This document shows, piece after piece, positions 16,519 to 25,068 of a stretch of DNA of 64,000 nucleotides. Within the stretch, counting starts at the first letter, position 1, and each line of letters opens with the position of its first letter. Under the pieces are notes generated by a model. It was not told the origin of the DNA, did no database searches, and saw nothing but the letters and a program-made list of their open reading frames with translations. The stretch is from DASYPQ01 sp036006425 (GTDB lineage Bacteria > Planctomycetota > UBA1135 > GCA-002686595): assembly GCA_036006425.1 (NCBI GenBank), contig DASYPQ010000009.1:1-64000 (forward strand), written 5' to 3'. The position numbers and the translations under genes were made by a program.

Positions 16519-18078
16519 GTGGCCGACCGCTTCAACCTCTGCGACGACTTCCTCGACCGCAATCTGCGCGAAGGCCGCGCCGCGAAGGTTGCGGTTCGCT
16601 GCGGCGAAGAGACACGGACCTTCGAGCAGGTCTCGACGCGCGCGAAGCTCGTCGCCGCGGCCCTGCGCCGCGCTGGCGTCCGACCCGAGGAGCGCGTCCT
16701 GATCGTCCTGCCCGACGGCATCGAGTTCGTCGAGACCTGGTTCGGCGTCCTGCGCGCCGGCGCCGTGTTTGCGATGGTCAACCCGCTGCTCAAGAAGGAC
16801 GAGTACGCGAGGTACCTCGACTACACGAAGGCGCGCGTCGTCGTCACGCACGAGGACGTCATCCCCGAGATCGGGCCCGCGCTCGCGTCGGCGCGCTTCT
16901 GCGAGACCGCGCTCGTCGTCGGGAACGACGCGCACGGCTGCACGCCGTACGAGGAGGCGCTCGCGCGCGAGGATCCGGACTCGGAGCTCGCGGCGCTCGA
17001 GCCGACCGGACCCGACGATCTCGCCGGATGGCTGTTCACTTCCGGATCGACGGGGATGCCGAAGGCCTGCGTCCACGTGCACTCCGATTTCGCCTTCAGC
17101 GCCGAGAACTACGCGCTGCAGGTCGCCGGCTACCGCGAGAGCGACGTGTGCCTCTCCGTGCCGAAGCTCTTCTTCGGGTACGCGACCGGCACGAACCTGA
17201 TGTTCCCGTTCCGGGTCGGAGCGAGCATCGTGCTCTTCCCGGGCCGCTCGACGCCCGACGAGCTCTTCGACCAGATCGCGCGGCACCGTCCGACGTTCCT
17301 GACGACGGTGCCGACGATGATCAACAACATGCTGCGTTCGCCGCGGATCGCCGACACGAACCTCGCGAGCCTGCGGATCTGTCTCTCGGCGGGGGAGGCG
17401 TTGCCGCCGAACCTGTACGCCGAATGGAAGCAGCGCACCGGCGTCGAGATCCTCGACGGGATCGGCTCGGCGGAGATGTTCCACATCTACATCTCGAACT
17501 ATCCGGGCGACGTGAAGCTCGGGAGCCTGGGGAAGATCGTCCCCGGCTACGAAGCGGAGATCGTCGGCCCGGACGGCGCGCGCGTCGCGGACGGGGAGCC
17601 CGGGCGCTTGCGCGTGCGCGGCGGCTCGACGGCGCTGTGCTACTGGGGCGACAAGAAGAAGTCGCGCGAGACGTTCCAGGGCGAGTGGTGCACGACCGCG
17701 GACATCTTCAGACGCGACGCACAGGGCTACTACTGGTACGAGGGCCGCGACGACGATCTGCTGAAGGTGAGCGGGATCTTCGTGTCGCCGCTGGAGATCG
17801 AGAACGCGCTGCTCGACCACGCCGCAGTGGCGGAGGTGTGCGTCGTCGGTCGCGAGGACGACGAGAAGCTGGTGAAGCCGATAGCGTTCGTGGTGCTGAA
17901 CGCGGGATGGAAGGGCTGCGAGGAGACGGCCGGCGCGCTCAAGGCGCACGTAAAGGGGAAGCTCGCGCCCTACAAGTACCCGCGCTGGTTCGAGTGGCGC
18001 GAGTCGCTGCCGAAGAACGACCGCGGGAAAGTGGCGCGGAAGGACTTGAAGCGGGAGGTCGAAGAGCGTCGCCGATGA
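16519..18078 (+). CDS. AMP-forming acyl/aryl-CoA ligase (benzoate-CoA ligase-like)
   Basis: A 519-residue member of the ANL superfamily. The AMP-binding loop is FTSGSTGMPKACVHVH (residues about 173-188, with GSTG-x-PK). Further motifs are GSAEMFHIYIS, the hinge GRDDDLLKVSGIFVSP and a C-terminal lysine region LPKNDRGKVARKDL. The order and the GSAEM motif are those of the benzoate-CoA ligase/4-hydroxybenzoate-CoA ligase branch. It would activate an aromatic or similar carboxylate with ATP and CoA. It starts 4 bp after the TPR gene. The GTG start is in frame and directly follows the preceding stop, so it is probably co-transcribed, although the two functions have no obvious link. Confidence 0.85.
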   Translation: MADRFNLCDDFLDRNLREGRAAKVAVRCGEETRTFEQVSTRAKLVAAALRRAGVRPEERVLIVLPDGIEFVETWFGVLRAGAVFAMVNPLLKKDEYARYLDYTKARVVVTHEDVIPEIGPALASARFCETALVVGNDAHGCTPYEEALAREDPDSELAALEPTGPDDLAGWLFTSGSTGMPKACVHVHSDFAFSAENYALQVAGYRESDVCLSVPKLFFGYATGTNLMFPFRVGASIVLFPGRSTPDELFDQIARHRPTFLTTVPTMINNMLRSPRIADTNLASLRICLSAGEALPPNLYAEWKQRTGVEILDGIGSAEMFHIYISNYPGDVKLGSLGKIVPGYEAEIVGPDGARVADGEPGRLRVRGGSTALCYWGDKKKSRETFQGEWCTTADIFRRDAQGYYWYEGRDDDLLKVSGIFVSPLEIENALLDHAAVAEVCVVGREDDEKLVKPIAFVVLNAGWKGCEETAGALKAHVKGKLAPYKYPRWFEWRESLPKNDRGKVARKDLKREVEERRR

Positions 18079-18087
18079 CGGACGCCG

Positions 18088-20868
18088 CTACTTCGCCATC
18101 GCGACGTCGGCTTCCTTGCGCCAGCGCATGACGTCGGAACGTTCCCACGCGGCCGGATCGCCGCGCGTCTGCACGTCCCACTCCGCCATCCCGCGCGCGT
18201 AGCATTCGCGCGCGGCGTCGGCGCGGCCGAGCTTGGCGTACACGAGCGCTCGGATGAAATCGAAGGCGTTCGGCGTCACGACGAGCGACGTGGGCGTCGT
18301 GAAGTGTCCTTCGAGCGCTGCCAGCGCGCCCGGCCAGTCCTCCAGGCGGATCTTCGCGACCGCCGTCGGGACCCACGCCCAGTCCCTCGCTGCGAGCTCC
18401 GCGCGCTCCGCCATGAATCGCAGCACGAACTCCGGGTCGCGCTGCTTCGGATCCGGGTGATCGACCAGAGGGAACAGGAACGTCAGGACCGCATCGACCG
18501 AGCTCTCGACCGTCACCGCGCGCTCGATCTCGTCCCGCGTCGCGAGCCCCTTGAGGAATCGCATCGAGAGCAGGTCCGGGCGGCGCGCGGCGTTGTCCTC
18601 GAGCTCGAGCGAGCGCGTCACCGACGACAGCGCGGCGTCGTAGTCCCCGAGCTGCAGGAAGCACCAGGCGAGACCGTAGCGCGCTTCCGCGTTCGAAGGA
18701 TTCGACGCGACGCAGGCGCGGTACGCACCCTCGCTGTCGGTGACGCGTCCGAGGAAGAACAGCGCGTCCGCCGCGCCGATCTGCGCGTCGACGTCTCCCG
18801 GTCGCAGGCTGAGCGCCGACGTGCGGCACGCGAGCGCCGCGCTGTGGCGGCCGGCCAGGCGGTAGATGATGCCGCCGACGGATTGGAGGACGTAGTCGCC
18901 GGGGTAGAGGTGCACCGCCTGGTCGTACATCGTGTAGACCTCGGGCCGCCGCTCCGGGAATCCGTCCCACAGCGCCGCGCTCAAGACCCAGATCGATCCC
19001 GGCTTCAGCTTCGAGAGATTCTCGGGCGAGCTGAGGTCGAGCATCGTCGCGAGGTCGTTCTCCTGGATCGCCTTGCGCATCCGCTGGCGCCTCGGCTCGG
19101 GATCGAGGTCCATCGCGATGTAGTACAGGTTCTCGGCCTTCTCCGAGCGCGTGCCCTGCACCTTCCGGCGGATCCGCGCCCAGTCGTCGAGCGCGAGAGC
19201 GACTTCTTCCGCGATGTCGCGCTCGCGGATGCGCTTCATCGCCGGCACGGGATCCGCGCTCGCGAGGTCGACTCCGTAGTCCTGGAACGCCTTCGCGAAC
19301 CGCTCGTCGAGCTCCGCCTCGCGCTGGTTGTTGCTGATCGTCGCGACCTGCTCGAGCCGGAGACCGACGAGCCGCTCGCGCAGCGTCCGGTCCTGCTCGA
19401 CGAGACGGCGCTCGCGCTCGACCGCGCCGAGGTCCTCCTCCGCCTTCGAGACGAACTTCCGCGCGCGCTCGAGCAGCGCCGCGTCCGCATCGCCGTTCTC
19501 CGCGAGCGTCAGGGCGCGGCGCGCCGACGCCAGCGCCTCCTCGGGCTTGCCCGCCTGCCCGGCCTGGATCGACTCGCCGTGCGCGGCCTCGACCGCCGCG
19601 CGCGTCTGCGCGATGCGCTGCTCCTTCTGGCGGTTCACCCACCAGAACCCGCCGCCGCCGACGACGAGCGCCAGCGTCACGGTGCCAGCGAGCGCGACCG
19701 TGAGACGCCGCGCGCGGCGCTCCTCCGCGGCCTTGATCCGCGCCTCCGCGGCGGCGAGCTCCGCCTTCTGCGCGCGCTCCTCGACCGAGGTCATGTACGC
19801 GTGGACGGCCTTCGCCACTTCGTCCGCGTTCGCGGGCCGCGCGGCGCGCGCTGGCATGAGGCAATCGAGGCACACGCGCACGAGCGCGGGATCCGCGTCG
19901 CAGGCCTCGATGCGCGCGCGCGCGGGATCGAGCAGCGCGCGCGCCGCTTTCGTCACGGTCGACTCGCCCTCGACGTCCACGTACGGAGGCTTGCCGGTGA
20001 GGATCTCGCACAGGATCGCGCCGAGCGAGAACACGTCGGCGCGCTCGTCGAGCTTCTCGACTTCGCCCTGCGCCTGCTCCGGAGCCATGTACGCCGGCGT
20101 GCCCATGATCGAGCCGACCATCGAATCGGATCCGGACGAGCCCGGTCCGCTGCGGACGGTCTCGATCACCGTGTGCAGGCTGTCCTTCGCGCGCCGCTCG
20201 TCGGCGACGCCGCCGCGGTGCAGCACCTTCGCGAGGCCCCAGTCGACGACCTGCACCTCCCCGAACGCGCCGACCATGATGTTCGCGGGCTTGAGATCGC
20301 GGTGGAGCACGCCCTTCGAGTGCGCGTACGCCATCGTCTGGCAGACCGATTCGAAGATCGCGATCAGGCGGCCGCGGTTGTCGCCGACGGACTTGCGCAG
20401 CTGGAGCAGCGCCGAGAGCGTGCGCCCCTTCACGAGCTTCATCGTGAAGTAGGGGCTCTCGTCCGCCATCAGGCCGAGCTCGTACACCGGAACGATGCCC
20501 GGGTGCTGCAGCTGGCCGCCGATCTGCGCCTCCTCGACGAAGCGCTGCACGACCGCGGGGTTCTTCGCGAGCTCCCCGTCGAGCACCTTGACCGCGACGT
20601 CGCGGCCGAGATCCGTGTCGTGTCCCTTGAGGATGACGCCCATCCCGCCGCGCGCGATCTCGCCGAGGAGCTGGTAGTTCCCGCGGCCCTTCGGAACCCA
20701 CTTGCCGCCGGCGGCACCCGCGGCCGCGCCGGCCGCTACGACCGGCGACGCGCCGTGTTCGGAACCCGTATCCGGCAGCAGCACCTTCGGCGCGAGTCCG
20801 GTGCGGCTCGCGATCGACTGGAGCACGGAGGGCGGAGAGTTGCGGTCGTCGGGTGAAATCGGGGTCAA
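18088..20868 (-). CDS. Membrane serine/threonine protein kinase with TPR sensor domain
   Basis: A 926-residue Hanks-type kinase fused to TPRs. Kinase motifs in order: a glycine-rich loop IARGGMGVILKGHD, VAVKVLDGE (the ATP-binding Lys), HRDLKPANIMV (catalytic loop), VVDWGLAKV (DWG instead of DFG, common in planctomycete kinases), and GTPAYMAPEQAQGE. A membrane segment (TVALAGTVTLALVVGGGGFWW) follows at about residue 395, and the external C-terminal part holds TPRs (AVHLYPGDYVLQSVGGIIYR, YRACVASNPSNAEARYGLAW). The start is TTG at 20868, since no ATG or GTG precedes it before the next in-frame stop. It is convergent with the acyl-CoA ligase gene and divergent from the secreted protein at 20967. 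A signalling role by sensing protein partners outside is inferred. Confidence 0.9.
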   Translation of the reverse strand: MTPISPDDRNSPPSVLQSIASRTGLAPKVLLPDTGSEHGASPVVAAGAAAGAAGGKWVPKGRGNYQLLGEIARGGMGVILKGHDTDLGRDVAVKVLDGELAKNPAVVQRFVEEAQIGGQLQHPGIVPVYELGLMADESPYFTMKLVKGRTLSALLQLRKSVGDNRGRLIAIFESVCQTMAYAHSKGVLHRDLKPANIMVGAFGEVQVVDWGLAKVLHRGGVADERRAKDSLHTVIETVRSGPGSSGSDSMVGSIMGTPAYMAPEQAQGEVEKLDERADVFSLGAILCEILTGKPPYVDVEGESTVTKAARALLDPARARIEACDADPALVRVCLDCLMPARAARPANADEVAKAVHAYMTSVEERAQKAELAAAEARIKAAEERRARRLTVALAGTVTLALVVGGGGFWWVNRQKEQRIAQTRAAVEAAHGESIQAGQAGKPEEALASARRALTLAENGDADAALLERARKFVSKAEEDLGAVERERRLVEQDRTLRERLVGLRLEQVATISNNQREAELDERFAKAFQDYGVDLASADPVPAMKRIRERDIAEEVALALDDWARIRRKVQGTRSEKAENLYYIAMDLDPEPRRQRMRKAIQENDLATMLDLSSPENLSKLKPGSIWVLSAALWDGFPERRPEVYTMYDQAVHLYPGDYVLQSVGGIIYRLAGRHSAALACRTSALSLRPGDVDAQIGAADALFFLGRVTDSEGAYRACVASNPSNAEARYGLAWCFLQLGDYDAALSSVTRSLELEDNAARRPDLLSMRFLKGLATRDEIERAVTVESSVDAVLTFLFPLVDHPDPKQRDPEFVLRFMAERAELAARDWAWVPTAVAKIRLEDWPGALAALEGHFTTPTSLVVTPNAFDFIRALVYAKLGRADAARECYARGMAEWDVQTRGDPAAWERSDVMRWRKEADVAMAK

Positions 20869-20902
20869 CGGTGGAGCCTCGCGTTCGGTGGAAGGGCCAG
20901 GA

Positions 20903-20911
20903 TGCTAGGCT
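20903..20911 (+). promoter_or_regulatory. TGCTAGGCT promoter-like motif
   Basis: TGCTAGGCT, with TAGGCT as the -10 hexamer and TG as an extended -10, lies 55 nt before the ATG at 20967. The same nonamer recurs before three minus-strand genes (27400, 30786, 33555), and TAGGCT alone lies before queC (43266). Confidence 0.4.
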
Positions 20912-20966
20912 TCGCGCTTTCCACGCGCACGAGAACCACCGTCCCTTTCGCTCCAACGCACTCATC

Positions 20967-22424
20967 ATGATCGCGTCGCTGCTCCTCTCTCTCGTTCTGG
21001 CCCAAGACCCGATGCTCGACGCCAAGATGGCGACGATCGGTCGGGACGTCCCGAAGCTCGTCGAGCTCGCGAACACCTGCGCCGGAGCCGGCCAGGACGC
21101 GGACGCGAAGCGCGTCTACCGCAAGATCCTCGAGATCGACCCGAACCACGAGGCCGCGCACAAGGCGCTCAACCATCCCTACTACGACAAGAAGTGGTTC
21201 GAGAGCTTCGCCGAGCTCGCCAAGTACAAGCGCGAGGAAGCGGCGAAGATGAAGGCGAAGGGGCTCGCGCGCTTCAAGGACGAATGGGTCCCCGAAGCCG
21301 ACGCGCCGTTCCTGATCATGGGTTGGGTGAAGAACGACAAGGGCGCGTGGTCGAACCCGCTCGACGTCGCGCGGGAGAAGCAGGTCGCCGAGTGGACGAG
21401 CGCCGGCTACCAGTTCCGCGCGGACGACAACACCTGGATCGCGCCCGCGGATTTCGAGCGCTGGGCCGCGAAGTCGTGGAAGATCGGCAACGACTGGGTC
21501 GAGCTCGACAAGGCGAACGAGTACCACGCGAAGTTCGAGACGCCGTGGCAGCTCGCGGGCGAGCATTTCACGGTCTCGACGACGTGCGACTGGGACGGAG
21601 GCAGCTGGGCGCGCTTCTACGCCGACAAGTCGTACCCGGAGCTCGTGCGCATCTTCGGCGTCGAGCCGACGGGCAAGCCGCGCTTCGTCGTCCTGAACAG
21701 CCTCGCCCAGTACAACCTCGCGTCGGGCGGCAATCCGCCGCTGATCCCGGAGTCCGAAGGGATCTCCTCGCTGCACGGCGGGTACTTCGCCGACCAGATG
21801 TTCGACCTGACGCAGAAGCCGGCCCAGTTCATGGGCGCCGGCATCTGCTACTGGGACCGCAAGGACCCGAAGCTGCGGATCTGGGGGACGTACTGGGTCC
21901 GCTGGGCCGCGGCGCAGAGCTTCGTCGACGCGATCGATCCGTCGTGGACCTTCGTCGCCGACACGATCGCGAGCACGGCGGGCGGCGGCGCGCGCCCGGA
22001 AGCGGTCAACTTCTGGATCGAGAAGAAGATCCCGCGCTGGCTGCGCTACGGCGCCGCGTCGTACGTCGAGCGCTTCATGAAGGATCCGGACGCCGCCGCG
22101 GGCGCGGATCCGTGGGATCTGCGCGTGTTCGCGTTCAGCGAGCTGAAGAAGGCGGGCGGCATCCACAAGCTCGACGAGGTGTTCGCGTTCGCGCTCGATC
22201 CGGCCAAGGACGAGAACTCGAAGCGCCTGTACCAGGAGACCGGGCTCCTCGTCGCGTTCCTGCTCGACGGAGCGCCGAACGACAAGAAGCTCGCGGCGAG
22301 CCACGAGGCCTTCAAGGCCGCGCTGAAGACCGGCTCCAGGGAAGCGGTGACCACCGCGGCCGCGGCGCTCCAGAAGGAGCTCGGCTCGCGCGAGAGCGAG
22401 ATCAAGAAGTTCGCTGGGCTCTAG
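20967..22424 (+). CDS. Secreted protein of unknown function with N-terminal TPR-like helices
   Basis: A 485-residue exported protein (MIASLLLSLVLAQ leader, ATG 20967). The N terminus holds one TPR-like pair (LVELANTCAGAGQDADAKRV, then KILEIDPNHEAAHKALNHP). Next comes a Lys/Trp-rich stretch with aromatic positions (WTSAGYQFRADDNTWIAPADF), then a long globular domain with many Trp and Tyr (FTVSTTCDWDGGSWARFYAD, LRYGAASYVERFMKDPDAAA). There is no catalytic zinc site: the sequence around the expected motif reads PRWLRYGAASYVERF, without HExxH. It may be a catalytically dead metallopeptidase-like fold, but I cannot name a family. Convergent with the acetyltransferase gene, overlapping by 4 bp. Confidence 0.72.
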   Translation: MIASLLLSLVLAQDPMLDAKMATIGRDVPKLVELANTCAGAGQDADAKRVYRKILEIDPNHEAAHKALNHPYYDKKWFESFAELAKYKREEAAKMKAKGLARFKDEWVPEADAPFLIMGWVKNDKGAWSNPLDVAREKQVAEWTSAGYQFRADDNTWIAPADFERWAAKSWKIGNDWVELDKANEYHAKFETPWQLAGEHFTVSTTCDWDGGSWARFYADKSYPELVRIFGVEPTGKPRFVVLNSLAQYNLASGGNPPLIPESEGISSLHGGYFADQMFDLTQKPAQFMGAGICYWDRKDPKLRIWGTYWVRWAAAQSFVDAIDPSWTFVADTIASTAGGGARPEAVNFWIEKKIPRWLRYGAASYVERFMKDPDAAAGADPWDLRVFAFSELKKAGGIHKLDEVFAFALDPAKDENSKRLYQETGLLVAFLLDGAPNDKKLAASHEAFKAALKTGSREAVTTAAAALQKELGSRESEIKKFAGL

Positions 22425-22939
22425 TCTCCGCGCAGCTTCGCGTAGAGCGCGGAGTCGAGCAGCTGTCCGTCCTTCCACACGCTCTGGCGCAGCCAGCCTT
22501 CGCGCGCGTACCCGCACTTCTCGAGCACGCGCATCGACGACGGATTCGACGCGAACACCGCGGCGTGCATCCGGACGACGTCGAACGCGCGGAAGCCGTG
22601 CTCGGTCGCGGCACGGACGGCTTCCGTCATGATTCCGCGGCCCCAGAACGGCTCCGCCAGCCAGTAGCCGATCTCGGCGGAGCGCCGGGCGACGTCCGTC
22701 TGCGGCGCGATGCCGACGGATCCGACCGCCTCGCCCTCGACGTCGATCGCGAAGTTCTGGACCGGGTCCGCGCCGACGTTCGAGCGGATCCACGCCTTCG
22801 CGTCGGCCCGCGTGTACGGGTGCGGGAAGAGGTCGCGCAGGTTGAGCCACACGTTCCGGTTGTTCGCGTGCTTCGCGAGCGCTTCCTCGTCGCCGCGCCT
22901 CCACGGACGGAGCGTGCAGGTCGTCAGTCGGGTCTCCAC
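22421..22939 (-). CDS. GNAT N-acetyltransferase of the RimJ/RimL type
   Basis: A 172-residue GNAT-fold acetyltransferase. LRPWRRGDEEALAKHANN (start of fold), VGSVGIAPQTDVARRSAEIGYW (central strands), LAEPFWGRGIMTEAVRAATE (the acetyl-CoA-binding V/I-x-x-G-x-G-x-A loop) and VFASNPSSMRVLEKCGYARE (motif B) are all in order. The length and pattern fit the RimJ/RimL family that acetylates protein N termini or small amines. The 3' end overlaps the convergent gene at 20967 by 4 bp. Confidence 0.85.
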   Translation of the reverse strand: METRLTTCTLRPWRRGDEEALAKHANNRNVWLNLRDLFPHPYTRADAKAWIRSNVGADPVQNFAIDVEGEAVGSVGIAPQTDVARRSAEIGYWLAEPFWGRGIMTEAVRAATEHGFRAFDVVRMHAAVFASNPSSMRVLEKCGYAREGWLRQSVWKDGQLLDSALYAKLRGD

Positions 22940-22966
22940 GGCGTGCCTCCGCGTCGAGCCTACCGT

Positions 22967-22972
22967 ATGCTT
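22967..22972 (+). promoter_or_regulatory. -10-like TATGCT close to the start
   Basis: TATGCT lies 11 nt before the GTG at 22984. If used as a -10, transcription would begin at about the start codon, giving a leaderless or nearly leaderless mRNA. No Shine-Dalgarno is visible between them. Confidence 0.3.
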
Positions 22973-22983
22973 CAGCCCAGCAC

Positions 22984-23748
22984 GTGCCCGACCTCGCCAA
23001 GCTCACCTGCCCCGACGCGGCGGAACTCTTCGGTCCGCGGACGATCGCGATCGTGCCGATCGGGAGCACCGAGCCGCACGGACCGCACCTCCCGCTCGAC
23101 ACGGACGTGACGATCGCGGTCTCGCAGTCGCGCCGCGCGGCGGAGAGGCTCGAGGCGGCGGGCGTCGCGACGCTCGTCCTCCCGCCGCTCCCGTACGGCC
23201 TCACGAACTGGACCGAGGGATTCGCCGGCCGCGTCACGCTCCGGCCGGGGACGCTCTGGTCGCTGCTCGAGGATATCGTCGCGTCGCTCGAGCAGGACGG
23301 CGTGCGCCGCATCGTCTTCGCGAACGGCCACCTCGAGCCCGCGCACGTCCAGGTCCTGCGCGGCGTCGCGATGGACCATCCCGAATGCTCGAAGGAGCGC
23401 GCGCAGATCCTGTTCGTCGACGTCACGCGGAGGAAGAACGCGGAGAAGCTCGGCGACGAGTTCCAGAGCGGCGACTGCCACGCGGGGCGCTACGAATCGA
23501 GCCTCGTCCTCGCCGCCGACGCGGAATCCGTCCGCGACGACGTGCGCCGCGCGCTGCGCCCGGTCCGCATCGATCTCCTCGAGAAGATGAAGACCGGCGT
23601 CGAGAGCTTCCGGAAGGCCGGAGCGACGCAGGCCTACTGCGGTGATCCCGCCGCTGCGAGCGCCGCCGAGGGCGACGATCTCCTCGATCGCCTCTCCGAT
23701 ATGATCGTCTTCGCCTGTCGCGAGACCTGGCCCGACCTCTTCGCGTGA
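22984..23748 (+). CDS. Creatininase-family protein
   Basis: A 254-residue member of the creatininase/MftE/ArfB family of metal-dependent amidohydrolases. IGSTEPHGPHLPLDTDVTIA contains the family's E-x-HG-x-HLP-x-x-TD signature, where Glu, His and Asp bind two metals. IVFANGHLEPAHVQVLRGV (NGH motif) and GDCHAGRYESSLVLA (HAG-x-x-ES) complete the active site. Members include creatinine amidohydrolase, FAPy deformylase and MftE; the substrate here is not decidable. The stop overlaps the start of the thioesterase gene (GTGA), so these form an operon with metF. Confidence 0.87.
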   Translation: MPDLAKLTCPDAAELFGPRTIAIVPIGSTEPHGPHLPLDTDVTIAVSQSRRAAERLEAAGVATLVLPPLPYGLTNWTEGFAGRVTLRPGTLWSLLEDIVASLEQDGVRRIVFANGHLEPAHVQVLRGVAMDHPECSKERAQILFVDVTRRKNAEKLGDEFQSGDCHAGRYESSLVLAADAESVRDDVRRALRPVRIDLLEKMKTGVESFRKAGATQAYCGDPAAASAAEGDDLLDRLSDMIVFACRETWPDLFA

Positions 23749-24161
23749 GCGCGTTCACGACCGTCATCCAGGTGCGATTCGGCCACGTCGATCCGGCCGG
23801 GATCGTGTACTTCCCGCGCATCTACGACTACGTGCACGACGTGTTCGAGGAGCTGTGGGAGAAGCATGTCGGCGAGCGCTACTATCGGATCCTGTGCGAC
23901 GACAAGGTCGGATTCCCGCTCGCGCATTCCGAGGTCGACTTCAAGAGCCCGCTGCGCTTCGGCGACCGTCCCGTCGTCCGCGTCACGTGCTTCCGTCTCG
24001 GGCGGAGCTCGCTCGGTCTCCGGTACGTGTTCGAGATCGACGGCAGAGTGTGCGTCGACGCGAAGATGACAACGGTGTGCGTCGATCTCTCCACGATGAA
24101 GAGCATCGAGATGCCCGCGCGGTACCGCGCGCGCTTCGAGGCGATTTTGGAGCCGAAGTAG
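23745..24161 (+). CDS. Acyl-CoA thioesterase, 4-hydroxybenzoyl-CoA thioesterase type
   Basis: A 138-residue hot-dog-fold protein. VRFGHVDPAGIVYFPRIYDYVHD is the conserved catalytic region (H-x-D-x-x-G-x-x-Y-x-x-x-Y; Asp as base). The C-terminal half has the YVFEIDGRVCVDAKMTTVC strand pair. It belongs to the 4HBT/YbgC group, which hydrolyse acyl- or aryl-CoA esters. It overlaps the creatininase-like gene by 4 bp (GTGA) and lies 7 bp before metF. Together with the acyl-CoA ligase at 16519 it suggests aryl- or acyl-CoA metabolism, although the two are not neighbours. Confidence 0.85.
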   Translation: MSAFTTVIQVRFGHVDPAGIVYFPRIYDYVHDVFEELWEKHVGERYYRILCDDKVGFPLAHSEVDFKSPLRFGDRPVVRVTCFRLGRSSLGLRYVFEIDGRVCVDAKMTTVCVDLSTMKSIEMPARYRARFEAILEPK

Positions 24162-24168
24162 GGGTCTC

Positions 24169-25038
24169 GTGAGAATCGGCGAGCTCCACGGTCGCGGACG
24201 GCCGGTCTTCAGCTTCGAGTTCTTCCCGCCGAAGACCGCGGAAGGCGCGAACGCGCTCATGGCGACGGTCGCGGATCTCGAGGAGGCGCTCGATCCCGAT
24301 TTCGTATCGGTGACGTACGGCGCCGGCGGGAGCACGCGGGATCGGAGCGTCGAGGTCGTCGCGCGGATCCAGAGGGAGCTCGACACGACGGCGATGGCGC
24401 ACTTGACGTGCGTCGCATCGACGGAGGCGGAGATCGCGGAGGTCGTCGAGAGGCTCGCCTCGAACGGGATCGAGAACATTCTCGCGTTGCGCGGCGACCG
24501 GCCGCAAGGCGAGGGCGCCGTGCAGCCGCACCCGACGCCGGGGGGATTCGCGCACGCGACGGATCTGACGGAGTTCCTGGCGTCGAGCTGGCAGGTCGAC
24601 ATCGGCGGAGCGTGCTATCCGGAAGGTCACCTCGAGTCGACGAGTGCCGAGGACGACTTGAAGTGGACGAAGGTGAAGGTCGAGAAGGGCGCGAAGTTCC
24701 TGATCACGCAGCTCTTCTTCGACAACAAGCACTACTTCGATTTCGTGGCGCGCGCGCGGAAGGCCGGGATCGAGGTGCCGATCGTGCCCGGGATCATGCC
24801 GATCACGAACGTGGCGCAGATCGAGCGGTTCACGAAGATGTGCGGCGCGAAGATCCCGCAGGAGCTCGCCGACCGCTTGCACCGCGTGCAGGAAGACCCG
24901 GCGCTCGTGATGGCGACGGGGATCGAGCACGCGATCAAGCAGTGCCGGAAGCTGCTCGAGGGCGGCGCACCGGGCTTGCACTTCTACACGCTGAACAAGA
25001 GCCACGCGACGCGATCGATCCTGGCGGCGGTGCGGTAG
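24169..25038 (+). CDS. metF: 5,10-methylenetetrahydrofolate reductase
   Basis: A 289-residue MTHFR of normal length. FSFEFFPPKTAEG at the N terminus holds the catalytic Glu of the FxFEFFPPK motif. Further motifs are FVSVTYGAGGSTRDR, HLTCV, ILALRGDRPQG and ITQLFFDNKHYFDFV. It reduces methylene-THF to methyl-THF for methionine synthesis, using FAD. The GTG start lies 7 bp after the thioesterase gene; the run 22984-25038 is a compact operon whose members are not usually linked. Confidence 0.95.
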   Translation: MRIGELHGRGRPVFSFEFFPPKTAEGANALMATVADLEEALDPDFVSVTYGAGGSTRDRSVEVVARIQRELDTTAMAHLTCVASTEAEIAEVVERLASNGIENILALRGDRPQGEGAVQPHPTPGGFAHATDLTEFLASSWQVDIGGACYPEGHLESTSAEDDLKWTKVKVEKGAKFLITQLFFDNKHYFDFVARARKAGIEVPIVPGIMPITNVAQIERFTKMCGAKIPQELADRLHRVQEDPALVMATGIEHAIKQCRKLLEGGAPGLHFYTLNKSHATRSILAAVR

Positions 25039-25068
25039 GGGCGACGGTGCGCCGCGTTCGCACGAACC

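Noticed and set aside
13722..18131. 1469-residue plus-strand ORF over the RAYT, regulatory-like, TPR and ligase genes
   Set aside because: It is a shadow frame; the real proteins with motifs lie in other frames.
17939..21076. 1045-residue minus-strand ORF over the kinase
   Set aside because: It is out of frame with the kinase motifs at 18088-20868 and is low-complexity Arg/Ala-rich.
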